64,000 bases of DNA from Myxococcales bacterium (lineage in GTDB: Bacteria; Myxococcota_A; Polyangia; Polyangiales; Polyangiaceae): NCBI GenBank assembly GCA_016712525.1, contig JADJQX010000001.1, positions 372,001-436,000 of the forward strand, written 5' to 3'. Position 1 is the first letter of the stretch; every line of letters starts with the position of its first letter. The notes beneath the pieces were generated by a model, which had not been told where the DNA came from, ran no database searches, and worked only from the letters and a program-made list of their open reading frames with translations. The position numbers and the translations under genes are program-made. Below are positions 41,387-50,386 of the stretch, piece after piece.

Positions 41387-42092
41387 GACCTACCGCAGCG
41401 CCGAAGACGCCCTCGTGGAACGCACAGCAGCCCTCGAGGCGGAGCTTCGGGCTCTCGAGCAGAAGCGCGCCTCGGCCACGGCGATCGACGGCGCCATCGC
41501 GCGCGTCGTAGGCGAGCTCCAGAAGACACGCGCGCTGCTCGACCGGGTCGAGAAGAAGCGCGGCCTCCCCATGCTCGATCAGGTCCGCGTCGCATCGCCG
41601 TGCGACGCGAGCTGGGCCGAGATGACCGGCGACGACAAAGCACGCTTCTGCGGCAAGTGCGAAAAACACGTCTTCAACCTCTCGGCCATGACACGCGAAG
41701 AGGCCGAGCTCGTCATGCTCGAGCGCGAAGGCTCGATCTGCGTGCGGCTCTATCGCCGAAAGGACGGCACCGTCATCACGGCCGACTGCCCCGTCGGGGT
41801 GCGGCGAAAGCGCCTGCGGCTCGTCGGAGTCCTCGCGATCGGCGGAGGGGTCGTCGCGGCGGGAGCGGGGTTCGCGGCGGCCATGTTCACGCGCACGCAG
41901 GGAGAGGTCGGCCCACCGCGCTCGGGATGCGACAAGACCCAGCCCGCCGCGAGCTCGGCCCCCTTCGTCCCACCCCACGACGCGGTGCCCACCATGGGCG
42001 AAGCACCGATGATCGACGACGACCCCGGTCAGGTCGAAATGGGCCAAAAGGCAGCCACTCCCAAGCCCGTACCCGCTCCGAAGAAGAAATAG
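41385..42092 (+). CDS. Cys-signature membrane protein, paralogue 1 of 3
   Basis: A 235-residue protein. A coiled coil (~10-60) is followed by a Cys module: SPCDASWAEMTGDDKARFC, GKCEKHVFNLSAMTREEAEL, EGSICVRLYRRKDGTVITAD and CPVGVRRKRLR. A membrane helix (~147-165) and a Pro-rich tail follow. The module's five conserved cysteines and one His suggest metal or heme binding, but no named family is known to me. First of three tandem copies; a fourth lies at 59716-60201. Confidence 0.8.
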   Translation: MTYRSAEDALVERTAALEAELRALEQKRASATAIDGAIARVVGELQKTRALLDRVEKKRGLPMLDQVRVASPCDASWAEMTGDDKARFCGKCEKHVFNLSAMTREEAELVMLEREGSICVRLYRRKDGTVITADCPVGVRRKRLRLVGVLAIGGGVVAAGAGFAAAMFTRTQGEVGPPRSGCDKTQPAASSAPFVPPHDAVPTMGEAPMIDDDPGQVEMGQKAATPKPVPAPKKK

Positions 42093-42139
42093 AGCGCCCC
42101 CGAGAACCTTTTTTGCTCACGCCCGTTCGAGGCAGACCG

Positions 42140-42811
42140 ATGACGTACCGAAGCGCCGAAGACGCCCTCCGCGAACGCACACGCCTCCTCGAAGGGGAGC
42201 TCTCCTCCCTTCGTGAAAAACGCGCAGCCTCCGAGCGGCTCGACGACGACATCGCGCGCGCGCAGGAGCGGCTCGACAAGGCCAAGATCCTCGGCGAGCG
42301 GTTCGCCCAGAAACGCGCGCTGCCCATGTTGGACAAGGTGCAGATCGCGTCCCCCTGCGGCGAGAGCTGGGCCGACATGACCGGCGACGACAAGGCTCGC
42401 TACTGCGGAAAGTGCGAGAAGCACGTCTACAACCTCTCGGCGATGACCCGCGAAGAGGCCGAGCTCGTCATGCTCGAGAAAGAGGGCAACCTCTGCGTGC
42501 GCCTCTACCGCCGAAAAGACGGCACCGTGATCACCGCCGACTGCCCCGTCGGGGTTCGACGAAAGCGCCTTCGCCTCGTGGGCGTGCTCACCGTGGGCGC
42601 GGCGGCCATGGCGGCAGGCGTCTCGGCGGCGCTCCTTACGCAGTCACGTCACGCGACCGTGGTGCAGGGAGGGATGGAGCCGATCCCCACGGCGGTCCTT
42701 CAACCCCAGCCCATCGAGCAGGTAGAAATGGGGGACATCGCCGAGCCGCCACCGCCGAAGGCGGCCCCGAAGCCTCCGCACGTGCAGAAGCCCCAAGGAG
42801 GCGTGCGATGA
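42140..42811 (+). CDS. Cys-signature membrane protein, paralogue 2 of 3
   Basis: A 223-residue paralogue starting at ATG 42140 with the same N-terminal MTYRSAEDAL. The coiled coil, Cys module (SPCGESWADMTGDDKARYC, GKCEKHVYNLSAMTREEAEL, CVRLYRRKDGTVITADC) and single membrane helix are as in paralogue 1. The tail is Pro-rich and repeats the VEMG motif of paralogue 1. Its stop overlaps the next start, so copies 2 and 3 are coupled. Confidence 0.8.
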   Translation: MTYRSAEDALRERTRLLEGELSSLREKRAASERLDDDIARAQERLDKAKILGERFAQKRALPMLDKVQIASPCGESWADMTGDDKARYCGKCEKHVYNLSAMTREEAELVMLEKEGNLCVRLYRRKDGTVITADCPVGVRRKRLRLVGVLTVGAAAMAAGVSAALLTQSRHATVVQGGMEPIPTAVLQPQPIEQVEMGDIAEPPPPKAAPKPPHVQKPQGGVR

Positions 42812-43620
42812 CCGAGCGCGATCCCGTCGAGGCCCTCCGCGAGCGAACCGCGCTGCTCGAAGAGGAGCTCCGGCAGCTCGACGCGAGAAAACGCGAGCGG
42901 GCCGCCCTCGAGGGAGAGCTCCACCGCGTGACCGACGAGCTCGACAAGAGCCGCGCGCTCCTCGATAGGTTCGGGAAGAAGCGCGCGCTCCCCATGCTCG
43001 ATCGCCTCGAGATCGCGTCGCCCTGCTCGGCGAGCTGGGACGACATGAGGGGAGACGAAAAGTCTCGGTATTGCCTGAAATGCGAGAAGCACGTCTACAA
43101 CCTCTCGGCGATGTCTCGCGAGGAGGCCGAGCTCACCATCCTCGCGAAAGAGGGCGACCTCTGCGTGCGCCTCTACCAGCGCGCGGACGGCACGGTGCTC
43201 ACGCAAGATTGCCCCGTAGGAGTGCGACGAAAACGCCTTCGGCTCGTGGGCGTGCTCGCCATGGGCTCTTCACTGGCGGGCGCGACCGCGGCGATCTTCG
43301 CGGGCATGGGCGACGACTTCGGCGACGATGCGCCGTGCGATGCGGTCGTGGAGGCCCCGATCGAGTACGTCCCGCAGGCGACCATTCCCGTGCCGACCGT
43401 GCGCGTCGACCCTCCTTCTGACCTGCAGCCCGTCGTCGGGCCCGACAAGCCCGTGGGTCGCTGGATGGCCGGGGCGCCGCGGGTCGTTCCCCCTCCGCCG
43501 GCTCACACGACGAGGGAGGTCATGGGCAAACCTTCGGTCTCGCCGCCGCGGTCGACGAAAGACGAAGAGGCCAAGGCCCGCGAGGCCCTCGCCAAGGCAA
43601 GGCTCGAAAAATCGCTCTAG
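42808..43620 (+). CDS. Cys-signature membrane protein, paralogue 3 of 3
   Basis: A 270-residue paralogue, the most diverged of the three: SPCSASWDDMRGDEKSRYC, LKCEKHVYNLSAMSREEAEL, CVRLYQRADGTVLTQDC. The coiled coil and membrane helix are kept. The tail is longer, with KDEEAKAREALAKARLEKSL at the end. ATG 42808 overlaps the previous stop. It is followed by a strong hairpin that ends the unit. Confidence 0.8.
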   Translation: MTERDPVEALRERTALLEEELRQLDARKRERAALEGELHRVTDELDKSRALLDRFGKKRALPMLDRLEIASPCSASWDDMRGDEKSRYCLKCEKHVYNLSAMSREEAELTILAKEGDLCVRLYQRADGTVLTQDCPVGVRRKRLRLVGVLAMGSSLAGATAAIFAGMGDDFGDDAPCDAVVEAPIEYVPQATIPVPTVRVDPPSDLQPVVGPDKPVGRWMAGAPRVVPPPPAHTTREVMGKPSVSPPRSTKDEEAKAREALAKARLEKSL

Positions 43621-43639
43621 ATCCAAGGACATAGAGCAC

Positions 43640-43672
43640 ACGGCGCGCCGCTCGACGGGGACGGCGCGCCGT
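43640..43672. terminator. Bidirectional terminator between convergent genes
   Basis: ACGGCGCGCC and GGCGCGCCGT form a perfect 10-bp stem with a 13-base loop in the 61-bp gap between the third paralogue and the minus-strand lipoprotein gene. Confidence 0.7.
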
Positions 43673-43681
43673 TCTCGTTGC

Positions 43682-43978
43682 CTATTTGATCTCGTCCTCG
43701 AGCTTCCGAAGCTCCGATTCGAGGTTCGCTTCGTTGATCTGCGAATCGCTCTCGTCCTCGAAGTCTTCTTCGGTCTCGAGGTCGTCTTCGGCCGCTGCGA
43801 CGGCCGAGGCGGAGGGGGCCGCCGAGGGAGCGACGCTCGCCGCCGCGGGCGCCACGGAGGCCGAGGGAGCCGCGCTCGTGACGGGCTTGGGCTCCTCTTT
43901 TTTCTCGTCTTTGCAGGCGACGAGGCCCGCGCCGAGCACGAGGGCGACGGCACACAGCGATACGTTTCGAGCTTTCAT
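43682..43978 (-). CDS. Small acidic lipoprotein
   Basis: A 98-residue lipoprotein from ATG 43978 (MKARNVSLCAVALVLGAGLV, lipobox LVAC). A Lys/Glu patch, an Ala/Ser/Pro linker and an acidic C-terminal helix (DDLETEEDFEDESDSQIN, LESELRKLEDEIK) follow. The start overlaps the stop of the upstream coiled-coil gene (ATGA). The acidic helix and the basic coiled coil of its partner could bind one another (inference). Confidence 0.7.
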   Translation of the reverse strand: MKARNVSLCAVALVLGAGLVACKDEKKEEPKPVTSAAPSASVAPAAASVAPSAAPSASAVAAAEDDLETEEDFEDESDSQINEANLESELRKLEDEIK

Positions 43979-44454
43979 TTTGCACCTCCCGACGCGGCCG
44001 GGGCCGGCTGGGCCTTGAGCTCGTCCATCTTCTTCTGGTGGCGCGCCTTCTCCTTTTCCTGGGCGGCGACCGCGCGCTTCACGAGCGCGTCTTTCTTCTT
44101 CTCGGTCGCGACCTTCTCGATGCGACGGAGGCGAGCCATCCGCCTCGAGTGAAGGCCCATCTCGGCCTTCACGCCGGGCTTCTTGAGGATCTCTCCCCAC
44201 TTGGCGCGCATCTCGGCCATGTGCTCGGCGCGCTTCTTCTTTTTCTCTTCGCTGAGCTCCTTCTTGGCCGCCTTGACGTCCTTCTTCTCGTCGGCGACGG
44301 CGCCCGCATCACCCGACTTGCGGGCCTCTTTGAGCTCTTTCTTCTCTTCTTTGACCTTCTCCTTGGCGTCCTTCACCGGGTTGTCGGCAAAGGCCGGCCC
44401 GGAGAGGGCGAGGGCGCCGAGAAGCGTGGCGACCCAGAGGACGGCTTTTTTCAT
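43975..44454 (-). CDS. Secreted Lys-rich coiled-coil protein
   Basis: A 159-residue exported protein from ATG 44454. A signal peptide (MKKAVLWVATLLGALALSGP, cleaved near AFA-DN) precedes a continuous, strongly charged helix (VKDAKEKVKEEKKELKEARK and similar) to the end. The composition suggests an extended coiled coil in the periplasm. It is coupled to the acidic lipoprotein gene. No family recognised. Confidence 0.72.
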   Translation of the reverse strand: MKKAVLWVATLLGALALSGPAFADNPVKDAKEKVKEEKKELKEARKSGDAGAVADEKKDVKAAKKELSEEKKKKRAEHMAEMRAKWGEILKKPGVKAEMGLHSRRMARLRRIEKVATEKKKDALVKRAVAAQEKEKARHQKKMDELKAQPAPAASGGAK

Positions 44455-44527
44455 GGGCGCGATGATTCCACACGCGCCTCGACAAACCGAAATTTCGGGG
44501 ACTCGGAGATGCCCCCGCGACACGACA

Positions 44528-45724
44528 CTACGGCTTCGTAAGGTGGCGATGCAGGACCACCCAACGCACGCCGAGCGCAGCCACCACGAACACGAGGACG
44601 AGCGCCGCCCACCTCGCCACGGAGAACGAGGTATCGCGACCTTTCGGGCGCTCGTACACCCCCGAAGCGGGACCGTGAGGGGACGACGCCGGCTGCCCGT
44701 CCGGCACCCTTCGCTCGAGCACGAACGCCTGTGTGGGTGGGCTCGCGGCGCCGTGCGGAGGGATGTCGGCGAACGAGCGGGCCTCTCGGAGCGTGGGCAC
44801 GTTCGACGCGCTCGGGGGGCGGGATGGGTCGTAGGCCGTCCTCGCGAGCTCGTCGGGGCTCGTCGCTCGAACGGCGTGCTCGAGGTCGGCACGCATCTCG
44901 GCGGCGGTGGGATAACGAGCGTCGACGTGGAACGACACGGCGCGCTCGAAGACGCGGAAGATCTCTCGCGGCCCGCGGAGCCCCATGTCCTCCGCGCTCG
45001 GGAGCGGCTCGATGGCGGCGAGAGCGAGCTCGTTTCCTTCGCGGAGCGGGCCCGCCTTGAGCAGCACGAACGCCGACGCGCCCATCGCGAAGATGTCGGT
45101 CTGAGGTCCGACGAGGTCGCGGCGCGCGAGCGCCTGCTCGGGTGACATGAACGCCGGAGTGCCGAGCATCATCCCCGACTGCGTGAGCTCGTCGAGATCG
45201 CGGGTGCGCGCGATGCCGAAATCGAGCAGCTTGAGGTCGCCGTTCGAACAGAGGAAGAAATTCGAGGGCTTCAGATCGCGGTGCACGATCCCTTGCGCGT
45301 GGGCCGCTTCGAGCACCGACAGGAACGTCGAGACGATCGTGACCACCTCGCCCACGGTGCGGGGCTCGCCGCGCTGCACGCCGGCGCCGAGCGGCTCCCC
45401 TTCGAGGAGCTCCATGACGAAGAACGGGAGGCCGTCCTCGGTGGTGCCGTCGTCGAAGACCTTCACCACGGCCGGGTGGCCGACCCGGTTCGCCAGGTAG
45501 GGCTCCCGCCGGAAGCGCTCGAGCTCGCTCGGATTCATGAGCGGCCCGGGGTGCGCGATCTTGATCGCCACGCGGCGACCCGCGCGGTGCGTGGCCGAGT
45601 ACACGGCCGCGCTCCCTCCCACCCCGAGCAGGGAGTCGATGCGCCACTTTCCGAGCAGGGTCGTACCCTCCCGCGCGCGGAGGTGCGCGAGCGGATCGGT
45701 CGACGGCCGAGGTGGAGCTTGCAT
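44528..45724 (-). CDS. Hanks-type Ser/Thr kinase with C-terminal membrane helix
   Basis: A 398-residue kinase from ATG 45724. Motifs in order: LLGVGGSAAVYSA, VAIKIA, HRDLKPSNFFL, LLDFGIARTR and MSPEQALA, all expected for an active enzyme. A Pro/Ser linker and one C-terminal helix (SVARWAALVLVFVVAALGVR) tether it with the kinase domain in the cytoplasm; only a few residues remain outside. Substrate unknown. Confidence 0.93.
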   Translation of the reverse strand: MQAPPRPSTDPLAHLRAREGTTLLGKWRIDSLLGVGGSAAVYSATHRAGRRVAIKIAHPGPLMNPSELERFRREPYLANRVGHPAVVKVFDDGTTEDGLPFFVMELLEGEPLGAGVQRGEPRTVGEVVTIVSTFLSVLEAAHAQGIVHRDLKPSNFFLCSNGDLKLLDFGIARTRDLDELTQSGMMLGTPAFMSPEQALARRDLVGPQTDIFAMGASAFVLLKAGPLREGNELALAAIEPLPSAEDMGLRGPREIFRVFERAVSFHVDARYPTAAEMRADLEHAVRATSPDELARTAYDPSRPPSASNVPTLREARSFADIPPHGAASPPTQAFVLERRVPDGQPASSPHGPASGVYERPKGRDTSFSVARWAALVLVFVVAALGVRWVVLHRHLTKP

Positions 45725-45817
45725 CGCCCTCCAAAGAGACCCGTCTCTCGTGAGGATTTCAACGTTGGCGCGCTCTCGAAACGACGTTTCGCCGCACGGG
45801 TGGACGGGTGTACCGTG

Positions 45818-46621
45818 ATGGGAATGATCGCGTCCGCACTCGTCACCGGGGCCACCGACGGCATCGGAAAGCAGACCGCCCGAGCGCTAATTTCCAAGGG
45901 GTTTCGGGTATTTGTACATGGGCGCACCCTCGCGAAGGCCGAGGCGACGTGCAACGACCTGGGCGGAGGAGAGCCCGTCTTCGGCGATCTGTCTCGCCTC
46001 TCCGAGGTGCGAGGCCTCGCCGAGCGCATGCTCCGGGCGACGCCCACGTTGGACGTGCTCGTGAACAACGCCGGTGTGTTCGTGCACGAGCGCTCGACGA
46101 CGGAGGACGGCTTCGAGCTCACGATGGCGGTGAACCACTTCGCGCCCTTCGTCCTCACGCACGCGCTCCTTCCTGCCCTCGACGCGGCGCGCGCGGCCCG
46201 CTGCGTGCACGTGAGCTCGGTCGCCCATCAACGAGGCGGGCTCGATCCGGACGACCTCGACGCCGCGAAGGGCTTCGACGGGTACGGCGCCTACGCGCGG
46301 TCCAAGCTCGCGAACGTGCTGTTCTCGTCGGCCATGGCGCGGCGAACGAAGACCACGCACAACGCGCTCCACCCGGGCGTCATCACGACGAAGCTCCTCA
46401 AGAGCGGCTTCGGGATGAGCGGCGCGGGCGTCGAGACGGGCCAGAAGACCTCCGTCATGGTCGCGACCGATCCGGCGCTCGAAGGCGTCACGGGCAAGTA
46501 CTTCTCGGACGAGCGCGAGGTCACGCCGTCGAAGCTCGCGCGTGACACGGAGCTCGCAGAGCGCCTCTACGCGGTCTCGTGTGCGCGCACGGGTGTCACG
46601 CCGCTGCCTCTTCGCGGGTGA
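45818..46621 (+). CDS. Short-chain dehydrogenase/reductase
   Basis: A 267-residue SDR enzyme from ATG 45818 (MGMIASALVTGATDGIG). The Gly-rich NAD(P)-binding TGATDGIGKQ lies at ~11-20, NNAG at ~85 and the catalytic Ser with YGAYARSK at ~150, giving the S-Y-K triad. The retinol-dehydrogenase/light-dependent-reductase style (VHVSSVAHQRG) fits the C-terminal half. Substrate unknown. Convergent with the glycosyltransferase-like gene. Confidence 0.92.
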   Translation: MGMIASALVTGATDGIGKQTARALISKGFRVFVHGRTLAKAEATCNDLGGGEPVFGDLSRLSEVRGLAERMLRATPTLDVLVNNAGVFVHERSTTEDGFELTMAVNHFAPFVLTHALLPALDAARAARCVHVSSVAHQRGGLDPDDLDAAKGFDGYGAYARSKLANVLFSSAMARRTKTTHNALHPGVITTKLLKSGFGMSGAGVETGQKTSVMVATDPALEGVTGKYFSDEREVTPSKLARDTELAERLYAVSCARTGVTPLPLRG

Positions 46622-46624
46622 GGG

Positions 46625-47713
46625 TCAGAGCTTCGCACGGGCGAGGATCTCGCGCGCCGCGACCACGTCTCCACCGGCGGGGAGCGCAGGACCACGGCGC
46701 TCGGCCCGCGTTGCGCGGCGGATCGCGTCCTCGAGGTCGCCAGCGTAGAGCGCCTCGGTCGGGAGCATCACGGAGCGGAGAGAGCGGTCGAGCGCCTCGA
46801 CGAGGATCGGCTGCTCGCGAAAGGCGTCACGAGGAGACCACACGATGGGCTTGTCGTTCACGGCGCACTCCGAGACAACGCCGTATCCGGGCTTCGTGAC
46901 CACGACGTCGCACGACGCGAGGAGGTCCGAGTACGAGACGACGGCGCGGTCGAGCACCTTGAGCCGTGGGCTCGCGAGCTCGAGCGGCGGCAAGGACAAG
47001 AACGAGATGCCCCGCGTCGCCGCCACCTTCTCGAGGGCGCGCGCGCCCCACTCGATCGACGTGAACGACAAGAGCGCCCACACGTCGTCCAACGGGAGCC
47101 CGTATCGCTCCGCGAGCTCGGCGCGGCGGTTCACGCCCGGGGTGGCGACGAGGGGGAGATCCACACGCGCGCGAAACGGCCGCATCGGCTCGGCGAACGG
47201 GAGGCGAAGGAGCACGTCGGCGCGCGCGTAGCCTTCGCGAAAATGAGAGACGAGCGGGGCCCAGCGTGCGTCGTGCTCGGCGTGCTCTTCGTAGATGTAG
47301 TCCCACCCGAAGTTGCCGACGGCGATCGACGGGAGACCTAGGTTCGCTGCGGCCACGAGCGGAATGGCCGGGATGTCCGCCACGACGGCTGCCACGCCCT
47401 GCTCGCGGAGGAAGGCCTCTTCGGCGTGGACGAGTGACGCCACGCTCGCGAGGAACGTGTCGCCCTCGGCGAGGGTGGCCTCGAGATCGACCCGAAGCGA
47501 GTCTCTTTGGACCATGCCTACGTCGAAGCGTCCGCGCCGAATCGAGACGTTCGCGAACGGGAGGCGAGAGCGAAGGAAGCCCTCGGCGAGATCCGTGACG
47601 ACCACGAGGCCGACATCGGGGCGCGCCCTGGCGAGCGCGGCGAGCACGTCGCACGAACGCGTGCCGTGGCCGAACCCGTGCGCCGTGACGTAGTACGCGA
47701 CCTTGCCGCTCAT
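46625..47713 (-). CDS. Glycosyltransferase-like protein
   Basis: A 362-residue protein from ATG 47713. The N-terminal strand KVAYYVTAHGFGHGTRS is that of GT-B enzymes and of the N-terminal domain of L-arabinokinase-type proteins. The C-terminal half has DVVVTKPGYGVVSECAVNDK and IVWSPRDAFREQPIL, a sugar-nucleotide-binding region as in MurG/UGT families. It may transfer a sugar to lipid or polysaccharide. No kinase domain follows. Confidence 0.82.
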   Translation of the reverse strand: MSGKVAYYVTAHGFGHGTRSCDVLAALARARPDVGLVVVTDLAEGFLRSRLPFANVSIRRGRFDVGMVQRDSLRVDLEATLAEGDTFLASVASLVHAEEAFLREQGVAAVVADIPAIPLVAAANLGLPSIAVGNFGWDYIYEEHAEHDARWAPLVSHFREGYARADVLLRLPFAEPMRPFRARVDLPLVATPGVNRRAELAERYGLPLDDVWALLSFTSIEWGARALEKVAATRGISFLSLPPLELASPRLKVLDRAVVSYSDLLASCDVVVTKPGYGVVSECAVNDKPIVWSPRDAFREQPILVEALDRSLRSVMLPTEALYAGDLEDAIRRATRAERRGPALPAGGDVVAAREILARAKL

Positions 47714-47883
47714 GCCCCCGAGGGTAGCGCCGCACTCGAGACGAACCGTGCGACATCGCCGAGGTCGCGGCTCTTCGTCCCCGAGCTCGCTGACACACGG
47801 GTTCGACGAGAGGCATGGCACGTGCACATCGAGCCCGACAACGGTCGGGCGGCCGACTCCTAAACCATTGAAAGAACTTAACA

Positions 47884-48768
47884 ATGCTCAAGAAGCTCTC
47901 TACGCTGGCCGCGCTCGTCGGCGTGTCAGCCTGTGCCACTCTCTCGGCGTGCACGGTCGAAGGGATCGTCATTCAAGACGACGACGCCAGCGACTCCGGC
48001 GCGGCCGTCTCGTGCGACGCGGCGATCTGGCAAGAAGCGAGCCCCGACGGATCGCGCGAAGCGGGCCCCGACGCGACGCGGCCACGCGACGCAGGTCCGG
48101 ACTCGACCCCTCCACGGGATGCGAGCCCCGATGTCATTCGCCCCATCGATGCGGGCCCCGATGTCATTCGCCCCATCGATGCGGGCCCCGACGCCGACGC
48201 AGGTCCCGATGGCTCGACGCGTCCACCGGCGTGCTACGACGAGACGGCGGCACTGGCGCTCCCGGGTACGGCGCCCACCTTCGGCCAGAACGTCTGTACC
48301 CAGGCCGACGTTCAATCGCTCTTCACGGCGTGTTTCGGACCTGGCGCATCGGCGGCCACGTGCAACGCGTTCTCGGCCTCGCACCCCGACTGCATGCGCT
48401 GCGTCGTCGGACCGCTCCCGGGTGACGCACCGGCGACCACGCCCATCTCCGCGCTCATCCCGGCCGGAGATGCGTCGCTCATGGTGAACGTCGGCTCGTG
48501 CGCGGCGCTCGCGATCGGGCGCCCCGACTGCGCGGTCACGGTGCCGAAGCAGCTCACGTGCACGGCGTCCGCATGCGAGACGTGCGCAGACGAACCCTCG
48601 GACACGGCGTGCCGCGAGGCCGCGGAGGTCGGCATCTGCAGCTCGACGGTCGACTCGGCGTGTATGGCGGCGCTGACGAGCACGGCGGCGACGTGGAGCC
48701 CCATCTGCCGCGGCCCCGATTTCGTCGCGACCTACCAAAAGGTGGCGATGGCGCTCTGCGGTCCCTGA
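47884..48768 (+). CDS. Cys-rich lipoprotein with tandem Asp-Ala-Gly-Pro repeats
   Basis: A 294-residue lipoprotein. The signal has two candidate lipoboxes (SACATLSAC). Residues ~45-110 form a stalk of 10-residue units such as DAGPDVIRPI, encoded by near-perfect 30-bp DNA repeats (48121-48180). The C-terminal domain (~115-294) carries about a dozen cysteines and is probably disulfide-rich. Such lipoproteins are common and undefined in Polyangiia. It is divergent from the glycosyltransferase-like gene. Confidence 0.75.
   Translation: MLKKLSTLAALVGVSACATLSACTVEGIVIQDDDASDSGAAVSCDAAIWQEASPDGSREAGPDATRPRDAGPDSTPPRDASPDVIRPIDAGPDVIRPIDAGPDADAGPDGSTRPPACYDETAALALPGTAPTFGQNVCTQADVQSLFTACFGPGASAATCNAFSASHPDCMRCVVGPLPGDAPATTPISALIPAGDASLMVNVGSCAALAIGRPDCAVTVPKQLTCTASACETCADEPSDTACREAAEVGICSSTVDSACMAALTSTAATWSPICRGPDFVATYQKVAMALCGP
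48121..48190. repeat. 30-bp tandem repeats inside lipoprotein gene
   Basis: Two 30-bp units (48121-48150 and 48151-48180) differ at one base and are followed by a partial third. Each encodes one 10-residue unit, so copy number can change without a frameshift. Confidence 0.85.
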
Positions 48769-48900
48769 TTCGCCGTGCGACGGCGGCGCGGGCTCGATCC
48801 GCGCCGCCCGCGTACACGCCGCAGTGGAAGTTGACCTCGAGTCGACTTCACGTACACATCCTTGGCGGTCGAGGCAGGACCTCGCCCCAACGGAGCCTTC

Positions 48901-50316
48901 ATGCGCAAGTCGACCCTTGTCCTTCTTCCTCTCGCCCTCGTCACCTGCGCGGGCGGTGCCCTCGGGATCGCGTGCGGCTCGACGAGCGCCACGTCGATCG
49001 ACGCCGATGCAAGCGCCACCGCGACGAGCACCTCGCCCACGGGCACCACGACCGGCACCGGCACGACCGTGACACCTGGGAAGAACACGACCTACGTCGT
49101 CGCGCCGAGCGGGAACGACGCGAACCCGGGCACGGCCGAGCTGCCCTTCGCGACCCTGCAAAAAGCGGCTGACGTCGCCGGCGCGGGCGACACCGTGGTG
49201 GCGAAGCCCGGCGAGTACGCAGGGTTCAACGTCGAGGACAAGAACGGCACCGCCGAGGCGCCGATCGTGTTTCGTGGCGAGACGGGAGCCAAGGTCGTGC
49301 GCCCCGGCCCCACGGCCAAGAAGCCACCCGTCAACACGGCCTCCAAGAGCTTCGATTGGCCACGGTGGCCTCACGGCATCACGGTGCAGCGCGCGAGCTA
49401 CGTCGTGATCGAGGGCTTCGAGGTGACCGGGATGCCCGGGGAAGAGCGCGAGGGAGCGAAGCTCCTCCACCGTGGAGGCGCGGGCATTCGGCTCGAGGCG
49501 ACTCGCCACGTCACGGTGCGAAAGAACAACTCCCACGACAACGGGCGCTGGGCCATCTTCGGGGGCTTCTGCGACGACGCGATCGTCGGAGAGAACACGG
49601 CCGCGGGCTCGAAGCTCGAGCACGGGATCTACCTCTCGAACAGCGGCGACCGACCGATCATCCGGAAAAACAAGGTGTTCGGCAACCTCGCGTCGGGAAT
49701 CCAGATCAACGCGGACAACAACTTCGACAGCGAGGAGTACAAAGCGTTCGCGATGGTCGACGGCGTCACCACCGGCGCCCGCATCGAGGAGAACGAGATC
49801 CGCGACAACGGGCGCGGCGGCGGCGCGGCGATCAACCTGGACGGCGTCTCCGACTCGACGATCCGCGGGAACACCCTCACCAACAACCACGCCACGGGCA
49901 TCGCCCTCTTTCAGGAGAACGGCGCCACGGGCTCGCGGAACAACACGGTCACCGAGAACACCATCGACATGGCGGCCGACGCGCGCTGGGCCATCCAGAT
50001 GGTCGGCTGCCAAGACATCTCGGGTACGACCTGCACCACGGCGAGCGAGCCGCCCCTTGTTTCGTGGACGCGCCCGGCCGCGAACGCCACGGGCAGCACG
50101 GGGAACACGATCACCAAGAACACGCTAGGAAACCGCAGCGCGACCAGCGGGAGCATCCGCATCGACGCGCGGAGCCTCGCCACCGACGGGGCCAAGGCCT
50201 TCACGAGCAACGACAACGTGGTCGTCGACCGCTTCGGCGTCGACGCGCAGACGCTCACGCTCGCCGCGTGGCGCACACGGACCGGGCAAGACGCGGCCTC
50301 CAGGCTTGCTCCGTAA
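48901..50316 (+). CDS. Lipoprotein with right-handed beta-helix domain
   Basis: A 471-residue lipoprotein from ATG 48901, lipobox GIAC near residue 25. A Ser/Thr-rich linker precedes GNDANPGTAELPFATLQKAA, the start of a parallel beta-helix, followed by coils rich in N-x-[SI]-x-x-N (HDNGRWAIFGGFCDDAIVGE, IRKNKVFGNLASGIQIN) to about residue 460. This fold binds or cleaves polysaccharide. Catalytic residues are not assignable. Convergent with the pectate lyase-like gene. Confidence 0.85.
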   Translation: MRKSTLVLLPLALVTCAGGALGIACGSTSATSIDADASATATSTSPTGTTTGTGTTVTPGKNTTYVVAPSGNDANPGTAELPFATLQKAADVAGAGDTVVAKPGEYAGFNVEDKNGTAEAPIVFRGETGAKVVRPGPTAKKPPVNTASKSFDWPRWPHGITVQRASYVVIEGFEVTGMPGEEREGAKLLHRGGAGIRLEATRHVTVRKNNSHDNGRWAIFGGFCDDAIVGENTAAGSKLEHGIYLSNSGDRPIIRKNKVFGNLASGIQINADNNFDSEEYKAFAMVDGVTTGARIEENEIRDNGRGGGAAINLDGVSDSTIRGNTLTNNHATGIALFQENGATGSRNNTVTENTIDMAADARWAIQMVGCQDISGTTCTTASEPPLVSWTRPAANATGSTGNTITKNTLGNRSATSGSIRIDARSLATDGAKAFTSNDNVVVDRFGVDAQTLTLAAWRTRTGQDAASRLAP

Positions 50317-50350
50317 ATAGAAGCAACTTCAAAGACTTACGGCAGATCAC

Positions 50351-50372
50351 GGGGCCTCCGAAGCGAGGCCCC
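50351..50372. terminator. Hairpin between convergent genes
   Basis: GGGGCCT and AGGCCCC form a 7-bp stem with an eight-base loop in the 70-bp gap between the beta-helix gene and the pectate lyase-like gene. Confidence 0.5.
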
Positions 50373-50386
50373 CGACGACCGGTGGT

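Noticed and set aside
47926..50013. 695-codon minus-strand frame
   Set aside because: It is antisense to a lipoprotein and a beta-helix protein, both with signal peptides and recognisable folds; it has no domain of its own.
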